A DNA stretch of 64,000 nt from assembly GCA_030220185.1 (NCBI GenBank), contig JASPKZ010004199.1:1707501-1771500 (forward strand), given 5' to 3'. The stretch is from Diploptera punctata (taxonomy: Eukaryota > Arthropoda > Insecta > Blattodea > Blaberidae). This document shows, in pieces, positions 32,453 through 43,184 of the stretch. The notes beneath the pieces are model-generated. The model was not told the origin of the DNA. It was given only the letters and a program-made list of their open reading frames with translations, and made no database searches. A program made the translations under genes and the position numbers. The number at the start of each line of letters is the position of its first letter. The stretch's first letter is position 1.

Positions 32453-33086
32453 TATGGTATCAAGGTAGGTGCGGCCGTCTTCCGGAAACCAAAGGCCTCT
32501 CTGTCCACCCATTGATCTTCCTCAAATCCTCTTATATTCATAGCCGCATGTACCCCTTCTATACAAGTTTTCTTCGTCTTCCTCTCTTCCTCCTTTCCAT
32601 TGGGATCCATTCCACAACAATTTTAGGCAATCTTTGCTCTGGCATTCTTCTGACATGGCCATACCACTGTAATCTTTTCTTTTCTGTAATGTTTATGATA
32701 TCCGGCTTCTCTTGACACTCATAATTTATCTTATTTATTTCGTATTCTATCCATTCTAGATTTTCCAGCTGATCTTCTTAAAACATCCATTTCTGCAATT
32801 AAAATTCTTTTCGTTTCTCTGGCAGGAATTTGCTAGACTTCACCACCATATGTTAAAATGCTCTGAATTATGGTTTGATATATTTGTAATTTTCTTTTTT
32901 TTTTAATATTTTTGCTCCACCAAACAGAGTTTAAAGCATTTATTGCTTGTTTTGTTTGAGCAATTCTATTTTTAATTTCCACAGTGTTATCACCTGAATG
33001 GTCTAATTTTGTTCCTAAGTAAGTGCATTTAATACTAGGTTTTAGATCTTCTCCATTGTTGAAATTTATGTTTTCCATTTCTTCTC
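32453..33086 (-). mobile_element. LINE-A copy 2, 3' part (after the nested insert)
   Basis: The minus frame 33078-32833 reads MENINFNNGEDLKPSIKCTY and then HSGDNTVEIKNRIAQTKQAI, nearly the same as copy 1 at 851-1010. The remaining 3' sequence includes the complement of GGAAGACGGC and GATACC next to the microsatellite tail. The upstream part of the same element lies at 33981-36075. Confidence 0.9.
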
Positions 33087-33980
33087 CTTGTGCGGGTTGG
33101 CGAGTAGACTACTATTAATGAACCACGCTCTGCGCAACCATTTTGTGCGGGTTATAACCTCACTACTCTCTATCCTTCGTGCCGCTCGGGATCGTCTTTT
33201 GTTTCTGTTGCTTCTATTAGCATAGATCTGATTACCTCCAAGGTTATTAATCACAAAGCTACTTGCCCCGGGCCCATAGGAGGCAAGGATTGATTCATCT
33301 TTCTTACCTAAGCGTTTTAGCATAACTCAATAATAGTTCTCAAAACAACAGAGTGACTTAAAATGAGTGTTTTCACTATAATTATCAATCAGGAATGCTA
33401 GACAGAAAAATAAAGGGAGCTGGAATGATCTTCTAACTGAGTGAGTTTCCGTATAGGAATATAAACAGCTACATGCACATAAATCACTTTGAACATTAAG
33501 TATACAAATGATATTTAATGTAAACAAGAAGTCTGAAGTAAAAACATAACCAAGATAAACATTTGATCATTCAAAAAGAAAAAGAAAATGAATAAATAAA
33601 TAATACTCTTACATGACAAAGAATCACATCATACCACATTCATGCTAGAGTCCAAGCCAGGGCGGCTTCTTCCCCGGTCTTCAGGACCAACATAAACTCC
33701 GCCACTCGCGGCTTCAGACGACTTTGTCCACTTAAAAGTCCGATCCCATCCCGGAATAGATAGATGCATGAATGATAACGTTGTCGCTGTGCATAACGTA
33801 TTTGAGCGTTCCGAGGTAGAAGGGGAGATGCGCCGTAGAAACAGCGCACCAGGAGAGGTAAAGAGGGAGAGTGGGGGTAGATGCATAGAGAAAGGATATT
33901 GGCATAGTTCACGAATCTTACTGTCCAGGGAGGATAACGACACTGCAGTAGTGAACCGAAAATCACACTTTCGGTTCATC
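33087..33980. mobile_element. Unidentified 0.9-kb insertion in LINE-A copy 2
   Basis: LINE-A sequence stops after CCATTTCTTCTCCT and resumes at CCTATACACAGATATTTAG, which are contiguous in copy 1. The insert begins TGTGCGGGTTGGCGAGTAG and ends ACTTTCGGTTCAT. I see no terminal inverted repeat, LTR (TG...CA) or poly(A). The likely duplication is at most TCCT. Minus-strand frames (33323-33066 and 33988-33629) are open but unrecognised. The right end has the small palindrome CCGAAAATCACACTTTCGG. Confidence 0.7.
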
Positions 33981-36075
33981 CTATACACAGATATTTAGTT
34001 TTCTCAATGTTTATAAAAGTCCCCATTTTTCATATCCTTCTTTTAGTTTTTTAGCCATATATTCTATGTGATCGTGGTCTTGTGCTATTAATACCTGATC
34101 ATCCGCAAAATTTAGTGAATATACATGTGTATTTTAGATGGGTATGCCCATTTTTTGACATTTTTTCCTCCAGTCTCTTAGTACTCTTTGAAAATACATT
34201 TTGAATAGAGGTGGAGATAAACTGCAACCCTGCCTTAAACCTTTTTGTAATAGTAAATCCTGCTGTTATATGATTTCCAATTTCTATTTTCGAAATAGAT
34301 CCTTTGTATAATGCTTTTATAGCTTCTATTAATTTTTTGGTAATGTTAGAATTGTCTAAAAGTTCCCATTACATTTTTTGTGGAATACTGTCAATGTGCC
34401 TTGGTTAAATCGACAAAAAGCAAATGTATATCTGTGTTAGTAGCTCCTTTTTTCTATAATTTGTGTTATGAAAAATATATTATCTGTGCATGATCTACCA
34501 CTTCTAAAACCAGGTTGTCCTTCCATTTCTTTATCCTGGTATTCTATATCAAACATTTTACTTAATATACGTCCATATATTCTACTTAATGTACTTGCTA
34601 CTGGTATGCCTCTATAAGTTTGACACTGTCAATTGTCTACCTTCTTATGTATCGATGTTATAATAGCGATTTTCCACTCTTCTGGCACTTTTTCGCCATT
34701 CATTATTTTATTAAACAGTACAGTGTTTATTTCCAGTAACTTCTGACTGCCATGTTTAATCAATTCTATAGCAACATTTCCTGGGCCGGCATTACTACCA
34801 TTTTTCATTCTCATAATTTCCTTTTTTACAGTATTTATATCAATTTCGACTATGTTTCCTGTTTCCATCTCTGATATATCGTCATATTCTCCCAAAAATT
34901 CTTTTCGGTCCTCTACTAAACGTTTTTTGTAATATTCTTCCCATTCATGTGTCCCTATTAGGTTGAGAAGATTGTTATTTCTATTCGATGAATGTATACT
35001 TTTTATAAATTTCCATGATTCAGAACTCTTCTTGCCTCCTAAATATGTTTGTATTTCTGTACATTCCTTATCCAAAATCTCGTTTCTGTGCTTAGTAACA
35101 ATTCTTCTCACTTTTACTTGTGTTTTTTTATATTGTATTTTGTCATTCTGGTTCTTTGTACTAAGCCATTTTAAAAATAACTGTTTCTTGTTCTGTATTT
35201 CTTTTTCTACTTCATCGTTCCAAAACAGTTATGTCCTTCCTCTATTGTCGTCTTTCTCACCCAATGCTTCATAGGCGGCTTCATGAATGCACCTTTTTAG
35301 AAACTGATGCATCTCTTCTGTATCTTTGAATGCACTCTGTGTTAATTTTTTATTCAATCTTTGTTGATATAAATGCTTTACACTTTCGTTTTTTAGGCTT
35401 TCTATATTATATTTTCTTTCCGTTTCTATTCTAACATTTTCTTCTTTTCCTGCGTGGTTGTTTTCTTCATTAAGAATATAAGGACATACACATTTTTCCA
35501 ATTACTAATTTATGATCTGTCCCACAACTTGGTCGTCTATAAGCTCTGACATCTTGTATTTTCATTTCTGAATTCTAATTTGTAATTAGGTAATCGATAA
35601 TGGATTTTTGATTTAGTGATAGACTTTCCCACGTGTATTTACGTATATCTTTATGATTGAAAAAGCCATTCCATATTTTAAATATGATTGTCTACATAAT
35701 TCAATTAACCTTTCTCCATTCTCATTTAAAATGTTTTCTCCAAACTTTCCTACTACTGGATCTCCAAATTTACTTCCTGTTCTTCCATTCATGTTTCCCA
35801 ATAATATCAATTGTTTCCCAGCGCTAATTTGTCCTATTTCTTCATTAACGTTTTCAAAAAATAAATCATTTTCTAAATTTGTCATTCCATAATCGTTAAT
35901 TGGTGCGTATATTCCAAAAATTGTTAGCTTATAACCCCATATATTTAAATCTAATTTTAAAATTCTCTCATCAATGGCTTCCCAATTTCTTATAGTGCCT
36001 TTTCAATTTCTTGTGAATCAACATGGAAACATCTCTTTGGCTCTTTTATATAATAATATTAAACCGTTATTAGCC
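33981..36075 (-). mobile_element. LINE-A copy 2, endonuclease and RT part
   Basis: Most complete LINE here. Minus strand, 5' to 3': endonuclease remnant at about 36050-35513, including WGYKLTIFGIYAPINDYG and KQLILLGNMNGRTGSKFGDP (the latter corresponds to the G-D/N-x-N motif of APE endonucleases). A basic linker follows (35501-35229), then RT start 35111-34629 with NAGPGNVAIELIKHG and EEWKIAIITSIHKK (RT motif 1). The palm is degraded across 34625-34200, and motif C FADDQVLIAQD lies near 34110. The frame is broken at several places, so it is inactive. A 0.9-kb insert separates it from the 3' part. The 5' boundary is near 36075 without a clear TSD. Confidence 0.88.
34629..35111 (-). pseudogene. 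LINE-A reverse transcriptase N-terminal segment
   Basis: A 160-codon open stretch. Residues 1-60 are the charged linker after the endonuclease. Residues about 100-130 hold the ...MKNGSNAGPGN motif that precedes RT motif 1 in non-LTR elements. The C-terminus EEWKIAIITSIHKKVDN is motif 1, with the Ile-Pro-Ile-x-Lys-Lys-Gly position altered (His for the usual Tyr/Phe, Val for Gly). A stop follows immediately. Confidence 0.8.
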
Positions 36076-36676
36076 TTACGAATCTCCTGATAGTCAGTGT
36101 CTACTGAGAAAAAGACATGGAATTCTCACAATTTTGGCGAGTTAATCGTTTTCATTTCATAATATTGCAGATAGTTTTCATGGGTAATGTATATTAAAAC
36201 CCCTGAGTACACTTCGTAATTATCTCAACTGCTTTCCGTTTATTTATCGAACTCCCTCTATATTGTTATGTTTACTAAGATAAGTTATAGGCGAATAGGA
36301 ATGACGTAATTTTTAAAATAAGCGATTAGGGGTGGGCAGCAATTGTATTAGTTAGTTGAGCGACCTCCCCTTGAGGGTGAAGAAGTGATGAGATTTTAAT
36401 TCCTTCCCCCACGTGACTCCGTGTTACACACCGATGGCTACAACAAACATCTGAATTAATCAGCTGTAAACTGGAAGAGAAGGGTTGTTAAGTTGATAAG
36501 CATGAAAATTACCGGTGATCGTGGTCCCTCAAAACGAGGGGAATTTCATAAAATAAAAATAATAATGTAAATATAGTTACTTAAACAATTAGTTTGTCAA
36601 GTGTCGGTTTTCAACATGAGTGGTCGTCACGCTTACTCCAAGAAGAAGTTGGAAGTTGCTTTTGAATCCAATGTCG
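36076..36676. other. Sequence without recognised gene
   Basis: A short coding-like start MSGRHAYSKKKLEVAFESNV at 36616-36675 runs into a microsatellite; it has no recognised match. Nothing else seen. Confidence 0.35.
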
Positions 36677-36900
36677 CATTATTGTTTATTATTATTATTA
36701 CAACTTCTACAATTACATTCATGACTGATGATTCCCTTTTACAGCAAACCGGATACTGTCGACATATCCTTTCCAGAATCTATAGGGTGTTACTACTACT
36801 ACTACTATTACTACTACTATTATCACTACTACTATCACTACTACTACTACTGTATCTACTACTACAACTAATAATAATAATAATAATAAGAATACATACA
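36677..36900. repeat. (ATT)n and (TAC)n simple repeats
   Basis: A short ATT run, then CTA/TAC triplets at 36788-36866, then (AAT)n to about 36888. Confidence 0.9.
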
Positions 36901-37111
36901 TACAATTGTAATAACAATAATGGTATAAAACCGTTAAGTAAGAAAAGGATGCCCTAGATTAATCAAATAAAAATGAAAACATTAAAATAATTAATAGGCT
37001 ATATTTTCATTAATGAATAGTAAGTTAATCCACAATAATATATTAGTAATTAATAATACATTATAAGTACACGCATTCCTACCGAGATAACAAGGCGTTT
37101 AAGGAAAAAAG

Positions 37112-37390
37112 GAGATTATTATTTTTTTAATATTATTATTATTATTATCATTTTTATTATTATTATTATTAATATTATTATTCTTAATATAATTATTATT
37201 TTTAATATTATTATTATTATTATTATTAATATTATTATTTTTATTTTTAATATTATTATTATTATTATTATTTTTAATATTATTATTATTACTATTATTA
37301 TTATTTTTATTTTTATTATTATTATTATTATTATTTTTAATGTTATTATTATTAATATTATTATTATTAATATTATTATTATGTTTAATA
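37112..37390. repeat. Imperfect (ATT)n tract abutting LINE-E 3' end
   Basis: About 280 bases of ATT units with interspersed TTTTTAAT, ending next to the minus-strand LINE-E fragment at the position of its tail. Confidence 0.9.
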
Positions 37391-37775
37391 ATATGAACTC
37401 GCTGCCACTATCGAATCAGTAGGATCATGTCCATGCGGACATAAGCTATCCACACATCCCTATCCTGACCTAATGTTTTTCAGTCATCAACTGTATAATC
37501 TACTTCTCTCAAATCATGCCTAATGTTAATCTCACACCTCATTCTTGGTCTACCAACTGGGCGTTTTCCTTCTTGTTTTCCTACAAGAAGCTTCAATAGC
37601 CCTCTTGCATTTCCTATTAGTGCCGTATGCCCTTCCCGTCGCGGTGTACGAGCGTGACTTAACAGTTCTTATTATATTTGGTTTTTCTGTAGAGATCATG
37701 TAAGCTCACTGTTATGAAGTCTTCTCCATTAGCCTGTCTGTTCATCTTTCTTTGGTCCTAAAATATTATTATTGT
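37391..37775 (-). mobile_element. LINE-E 3' fragment
   Basis: The complement begins at CTGCCACTATCGAATCAGTA and continues through the GGTCTACCAACTGGGCG segment and AGCTCACTGTTATGAAG. It is collinear with 54433-54790. It encodes a decayed GKxEGK..GRPR region only. Confidence 0.85.
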
Positions 37776-38102
37776 TATTTTTTTATATTTTTTTTATTGA
37801 ATCTCCAATAATATGAACCCTATTTCACCATCCGGTATGTTAGGGTTTTAGTTACAATACAATTAATTATTTACAATAATTTAGAGTATGGTTAATTTCT
37901 AGCGTTACATAATAACGTAATATGAACAAATGAATAAATAAATTAACAAACCCAAGAAAAAAACTAACTCAAAGTCTCTTAAAAATATGATGGATAAAGT
38001 TACACCAGCTTTCTATAGCAACATCTCTTATATAAAATATTTGACAAAGGCAGTTGAAATCTATTATGGCAATAACCTAATTTTTAAATATTTTTTAAAT
38101 AA

Positions 38103-38143
<41 letters not shown>

Positions 38144-38172
38144 CATCATTATTATTACTATTATTATTACTG
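38103..38172. repeat. (ATT)n microsatellite
   Basis: Directly visible, with ATC and ACT interruptions. Confidence 0.9.
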
Positions 38173-39019
38173 ATACTGAGCGTACATAATCGCAAATACA
38201 TTCAGTTACAGAAGAATATTGAACCACTATCGTTTCACCTTTCATAATATAAAACTCAATATAAATGTAAAGACTAGAGCCCAGATTGGAGCACGGGCCG
38301 CGTGTTTTGTGTTTGAATTAGATAAGTAGTTAAGAGGGAAGTGGACTTGCAATGTAATACCACCTTTCTTAGCGCTATCTGGGGATAGAAACCAGACTTA
38401 ACGCCAGATCTTCACATTTCAACCAGTTTTCCAGCCACTTATTCTTTCATTTAAAATTACCTAATTTTTTTTTTAGAATCTAGGCAACCTAATTATTTGT
38501 GCGTCTTTTCTTTTAGTGGGAAAAGAAGGTTAAAGATTTATTGAAACATTTTGTATTTAAAAATCTCATATTTATGAAACGTGTCTTACTATAAGATAGG
38601 CGTGTACATACGCACGGAGATCTATTTCTTTCTATTGAAATATAGTTGTCTCTTCTTTTATTTTTTATTACTACTACTACCACCACTGCTACTAACACAA
38701 CTATTAGTAATAATAATAATTCATAACAATAATAATTCTATCGGTGGAATAGCTACAAGGTCTTAATCCCGTTCAATCATGTTTCACCATCCATGAACGA
38801 ATTTAGTCTTCAGTTAACCTCAGAAAGCTGAATGTACTCCGTTCTAAACCTTACAGGTCCTACCGAAATAAAATGTCTACAGTAAAATCTGGATTCGACT
38901 AGGAAGCTACCAGACACTGCTAAGGTATTACATTTTATTATATTCATTTAGTTTAATATATTCTTAATAAGAAATAACATTGAAGTAACGTATTATTTTG
39001 CTGTATTTTAATGAGTATT
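38173..39019. other. Nothing recognised
   Basis: AT-rich with small (TAC/TAA)n clusters near 38670-38740. No coding or repeat family match. Confidence 0.3.
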
Positions 39020-39030
39020 ACAGCTATGGA

Positions 39031-39333
39031 TCCATCCATAGCAATTCTGCCCGAGGGCGGGTCCTTGACTGCAACCATAGCAATTTCATGCTATGCTTTG
39101 CAAGCTTTACTAGGGAATTATGGTGTGGTAGCTTCCCGTTGCTTTCCACACCGGTGAAGGATGATGATGATGATGATGGCGGGATGATTTTCGGAGACCG
39201 TTGGGCTCTAAACTTCCTGACATTTGTCTTACAGGTGAGGAAAACCCCCGAAAAACTCGCCCAGGACCAGGAATCGAACCCGGGGCCGGTGCGTGACAAG
39301 GCAGCGCGCTACCTCGAGATCACAGCGGTGGAC
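39031..39333 (-). mobile_element. SINE-1 with tail alpha, perfect 11-bp TSD
   Basis: The head at 39262-39333 (B box complement of GGGTTCGATTCC), the linker, a (GAT)n run at 39159-39177 and tail alpha at 39031-39155. ACAGCTATGGA is present at 39020-39030 and 39334-39344. A LINE-mediated insertion is therefore well supported. Confidence 0.95.
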
Positions 39334-39436
39334 ACAGCTATGGATAATGTGAAATAAACGAAGTTGGTAGTAAACGTTTGCTGTCTTTAATAAAATTGGA
39401 AACATTGAAATTTTTTTAGGAATGTAATGTTTGTTT

Positions 39437-39477
39437 CATGTAATAAATGAAAATTAATGTTTTATATTTAGTTGAAT
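39437..39477 (+). repeat. Rep-1 copy 2, left piece
   Basis: AAATGAAAATTAATGTTTTA matches the start region of Rep-1 (7434 on). Interrupted by the SINE-1 at 39478. Confidence 0.75.
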
Positions 39478-39867
39478 GTCCACCGCTGTGGTCTCGGGGT
39501 AGCGTGCTGCCTTGTCACACAGCGGGCCCGGGTTCGATTCCCGGTCGGGACAGTTTTTCTGGGTGAGGTTTTTATCGGGGTTTTTCCTCACCTGTAAGAC
39601 AAATGTCAGGAAAACTTTAAGGCCCAAACTGTCCCCGAAATCATATGGCCATCGCAATCATCATCATTCATATTCATCTTAGGTTAGGTTTAGGATTAGG
39701 GACTCTCTTGGCGCACCACTATCATCATCATCGCCCATCATATCATCGGGGTAACGTAACCCCGCCTTCCAGGCGCCCCAACCTCAGAAGTGGGTTACAA
39801 TTACGCCATGCCAGGAGAGAAACCAGGAATGTCGAAAGACAAACCTGGGGCATTTGAAAAAAAAATG
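39478..39867 (+). mobile_element. SINE-1 head with tail beta, inserted in Rep-1
   Basis: The head has B box GGGTTCGATTCCCGG (about 39530-39544) and the linker CCTGTAAGACAAATGTCAGG. The beta tail is bounded by CTCTCTTGGCG and GCCAGGAGAG, ending in nine A. TTTAGTTGAAT flanks it at 39467-39477 and 39868-39878, a perfect 11-bp target duplication inside Rep-1 sequence. Confidence 0.95.
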
Positions 39868-40342
39868 TTTAGTTGAATAATTAAAAGGAAAAATAATTAC
39901 AAATTTGAATCGTAATTAATTTTAGTTATCTCGTGCTGATTACCGGCGTTGGCCGGAACTCTACTTATCCCGATCTTATTGGCATCAATGAAAGACGAAA
40001 ATTGTTATTGTGAGTTATCCGTTAAAGATAAACACATGCTGTCGCGGACTTTTTTCGTAGAGTATTTTTTTGTTTTGTTTTTTGAGATATTCAATTTTGA
40101 GTATTTGTTATGATTTAGGCAGCTTAAGCCATTTAAGCGTCCAAAAAACTACTTTTTCACATTTTTCACTCAAAGGGCGATTTTAAGGTTGAAGGGGTTG
40201 AATATTACAACTCTTTTATAGTCTATGTTCATCCCGGAAATCTCCTGAACATTTTGCACAAACCCCATCACAATCACACAATGGCAGCGCATAAAATACG
40301 AACAAACATGAATTTTTACATATTAGATTAATTGATATAACT
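39868..40342 (+). repeat. Rep-1 copy 2, right piece
   Basis: Resumes at TTTAGTTGAATAATTAAAAG and continues to CATATTAGATTAATTGA. It has a single hairpin unit (CCGGCGTTGGCCGG) instead of three to four, so internal units were lost or never present. Confidence 0.8.
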
Positions 40343-41000
40343 TAGCCAAAATATTAGTATAAAAGTTCAAGATTTAAGGTGAACAATTTATCATAATTTT
40401 ATTATTATTACTAATTTTATTAAAAATCATAAACTTAGTAAATCTCTGATAAATTTTGGTAATCTGAGTTTTTTTGGCAGGAACTTCACTCAAGTTCAAG
40501 AGAAATACGCTCGACAGATTTTTTTTATTTTTATAGCTTTAGAGTTTATTACATTTTGTTATAAAACAGACTGTAAAGATTGCGTTTGTAAGATCCAGGC
40601 GGTTTCTCTAAATGGCTTACAAGTGAATGACTTTGAAAAAGTTTGCGAATGAAACTGGTATTTATGTTCTCCTGTTGGAAAGGAGTTACTTTGTTACAGA
40701 AATTACTGTTAACGCTCTCGATTTATGACGTCATTCTCAGACTAACTACTCCCAAACTTCAGGATGTTCTCAACAAAAAAAATTCCACTAGTTCTATTCC
40801 ATGTCACTCTGGTTTTAGCAATCGCATTGTTACCAATATTAGATATGATTTCATAAAATATCCCTGCTATTAACCCTTAAATTGGTAATATAACCTATAT
40901 GATACATCAATTGGTTTAATTTATTTAATATTTTTAATAAAAGAGTAGAAATTACTGAAATGTGTGTCGAATTCGCCATTATATCTAATAATAAATAATA
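40343..41000. other. AT-rich sequence, nothing recognised
   Basis: No motif. TTAACCCTTAAATTGG near 40870 recurs in complement at the window start. Confidence 0.3.
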
Positions 41001-41446
41001 GTTTAAAAAACTAAACAACACGCTTTATTAGAAAACCGATCTAAAAAATGAAAAAAAATAATTCCCAACACGCTTGTGCTAAAATTAAAGTGGTCAACAA
41101 AAAAATCATCTCCACCACTTCTAGAATTAAATTACAGTTATCTAACAACAACAAAATTTACCATCAAAAGCGTGGGGTGCTCTGTATCAATTAATATATT
41201 TGATAATAAACAGATATTGGTAAAAGTAAAGTCTCTAAGAAGAAAACGTAAAAACCATAAAAAGCACCATACCCTTTTGGTGGTTAAATTTTTTTTTTGT
41301 AGATAACTCTAGTTTTATTCTAGATGTGTTGGAGGTGATTTTTTGTTGACCACTTTAATTTATCCCAAGCGTGTTGGAAATTAAATTTATTTTTTATTTT
41401 TTAGTTTGGTTTTCTAATAAAGCGTGTTGTTTTAATTTTTTTAAAC
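41001..41446. mobile_element. TA-flanked MITE with long inverted ends
   Basis: 446 bp. The left end GTTTAAAAAACTAAACAACA and the complement of the right end GTTTAAAAAAATTAAAACAA continue as imperfect inverted repeats for about 140 bases, sharing ACACGCTTTATTAGAAAACC and AAAGTGGTCAACAAAAAA. TA dinucleotides flank both sides, as for Tc1/mariner-type insertions. The open frame inside (41076-41306) is arm sequence, not a transposase. Confidence 0.88.
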
Positions 41447-42011
41447 TATAATTTTTAGTTTAATTGATTGTCATAAACCAGAATCCCACGAAAATTTAAT
41501 TTCTTACGATATTTTTAGCGTCTAGGCACGAATATAATTATATTATTGTAAAATTATTATTATCTAACATTATCATATTTGTTCCGGCTCAATACTCCAT
41601 CGCTTGAACAAATCATGAAGGCATAAAGGGGTGTTGACACAAGGAACCATAATTCTTAGCCCATATGTGTGAGAAAGATATAGGGGCTAGCCGTACGCTC
41701 GATGAGATTTTACACAATATTTTTATTGCTATTAAAATGTTTACAGAAGTTTATAAACAACTTATTAAATAATGTAGTGTGCTTGATGAATGTTTCTAAC
41801 CTCACTTTACATCGTTTTAAAACTGTTATTTCACGTAATAACAGCTTTAACATAACATACAAGATTCTTACAATTAGGCATACAATGTTTAACAATAGCA
41901 TGAAATGTATTTTTATCTTAGATAGCTGAATTTTAGATTGCAAAAATAAAGTCACAGCTATGGGACTATGATTTCATAACGATCGCCATCGATTTTCAGT
42001 TTTTTATGGTT
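41447..42011. other. AT-rich sequence, nothing recognised
   Basis: Overlapping frames on both strands at 41702-41955 have no motif. Confidence 0.3.
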
Positions 42012-42022
42012 ATGGAAACAGT

Positions 42023-42144
42023 CCATCCATCCATAGTAATTCTGTCCGAGGTCAGGTATTTCACTGGAATCATAGCATTTTCATGCTATGTTTTGCAGCT
42101 TTACTAGGGAATTATAGGTGTGGTAGCTTCCCGTTGCTTTCCAC
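42023..42144 (-). mobile_element. SINE-1 tail alpha only, with 11-bp TSD
   Basis: Only the last 122 bases of the SINE are present (complement of GTGGAAAGCAACGGGAAGC through the terminal hairpins). ATGGAAACAGT is found at 42012-42022 and 42145-42155. This is a 5'-truncated retroposition product. Confidence 0.93.
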
Positions 42145-42329
42145 ATGGAAACAGTAAAAGGTTTAAAATCATGGTTATATTTGAGACTACAGAAATAAAG
42201 AGATAGACTAGGAATGTCCAATATCATACCTTTGAGTTTAGTGAAGGCAATTTTTTTTTTCTCATCATATTGTGAGTCTGGTATCCGTCTGAACTATTTT
42301 TAAGTTTGAGCTATAACTAACTAACTTAC

Positions 42330-42850
42330 TTACTTACTGGCCCTATGGAATCCGTAGGTTCATGGTCACACGGACATAAGTTATCCATACATCCCTATCT
42401 TCAGCTGATCATTCCCTGTATAATCTACTTATCTAAAATCGTGGGTAATGTTATTCTCCAATCACAATCTTGGTCTACCAACTGGGCGTTTTTCTTATGG
42501 TTCTCCAACAAGAAGCTTCCACGCACCTCTTTCATCTCCCATACGTGCCTCATGTCCTGCCCATCGCAGTCTACGAGACTTAACTGTTCTTATTATATCC
42601 GGCTTCCTATACACATCATGTTGCTCACTATTATGTTGTTTTTTCCATTCACATATCTGTTCATCTCTTTCTGGTCCAATAATTTTCCTAATGACTTTAT
42701 TCTCAAATACTCGTAATCTTCTTTCCTCACTTAAATTAAGAGTCCATGTTTCGCATCCATATATTATAACTGGTAGAATAATAGTTTTATACTATCTTCA
42801 GTTTAACGTTTTTTGACAGGGTTGGGACGTCAAGAGTCTCTGTAAAATTA
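42330..42850 (-). mobile_element. LINE-E fragment, left arm of an inverted pair
   Basis: Collinear with 54433-55020: the complement of CTATGGAATCCGTAGGTTCA, then the GGTCTACCAACTGGGCG and CTCGTAATCTTCTTTCC segments, ending in GTTGGGACGTCAAGAGTCTC. Frames on the plus strand (42345-42816) are antisense shadows. Confidence 0.88.
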
Positions 42851-43184
42851 ATTTCATATTAATTTAAAATGTCTTTACCTTTATTAATTAAATTTAATTA
42901 TGTATTACTTATTGCTATATTCACTGTTATGATCAGAATGACTTTTATAGACATTGAAATGAGAATGGAACAACGGGAAGCCTTCATAATTTACTCCCAT
43001 TTGTAGGAAAGCATTGGTAGACTGGTGGCAATATTATGGAGACGATTAGCAAAAATAAATTTGACAGACAAAAAAACAAGCCAATAACTGCTGGATGATG
43101 TGCAAGAAGATAGGTCATCAATCTTCTAAATCAATTGTAGAAAAATATTTGTTTGACTAGATACGCCGTCAGTATCTAGCTAAT
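42851..43184. other. Spacer between inverted LINE-E copies
   Basis: No recognised coding. Parts of 43000-43180 may be upstream LINE-E sequence too decayed to identify. Confidence 0.3.

Noticed and set aside
33087..33980. LTR retrotransposon or solo LTR
   Set aside because: The ends are not TG...CA and no 4-6 bp duplication could be confirmed.
33629..33988. 119-codon minus frame as a host gene
   Set aside because: No recognised domain, overlaps another open frame, and sits inside an insertion in a dead LINE.
42345..42816. Two overlapping open frames of 122-123 codons
   Set aside because: They lie antisense to the LINE-E coding sequence and show no independent motif.
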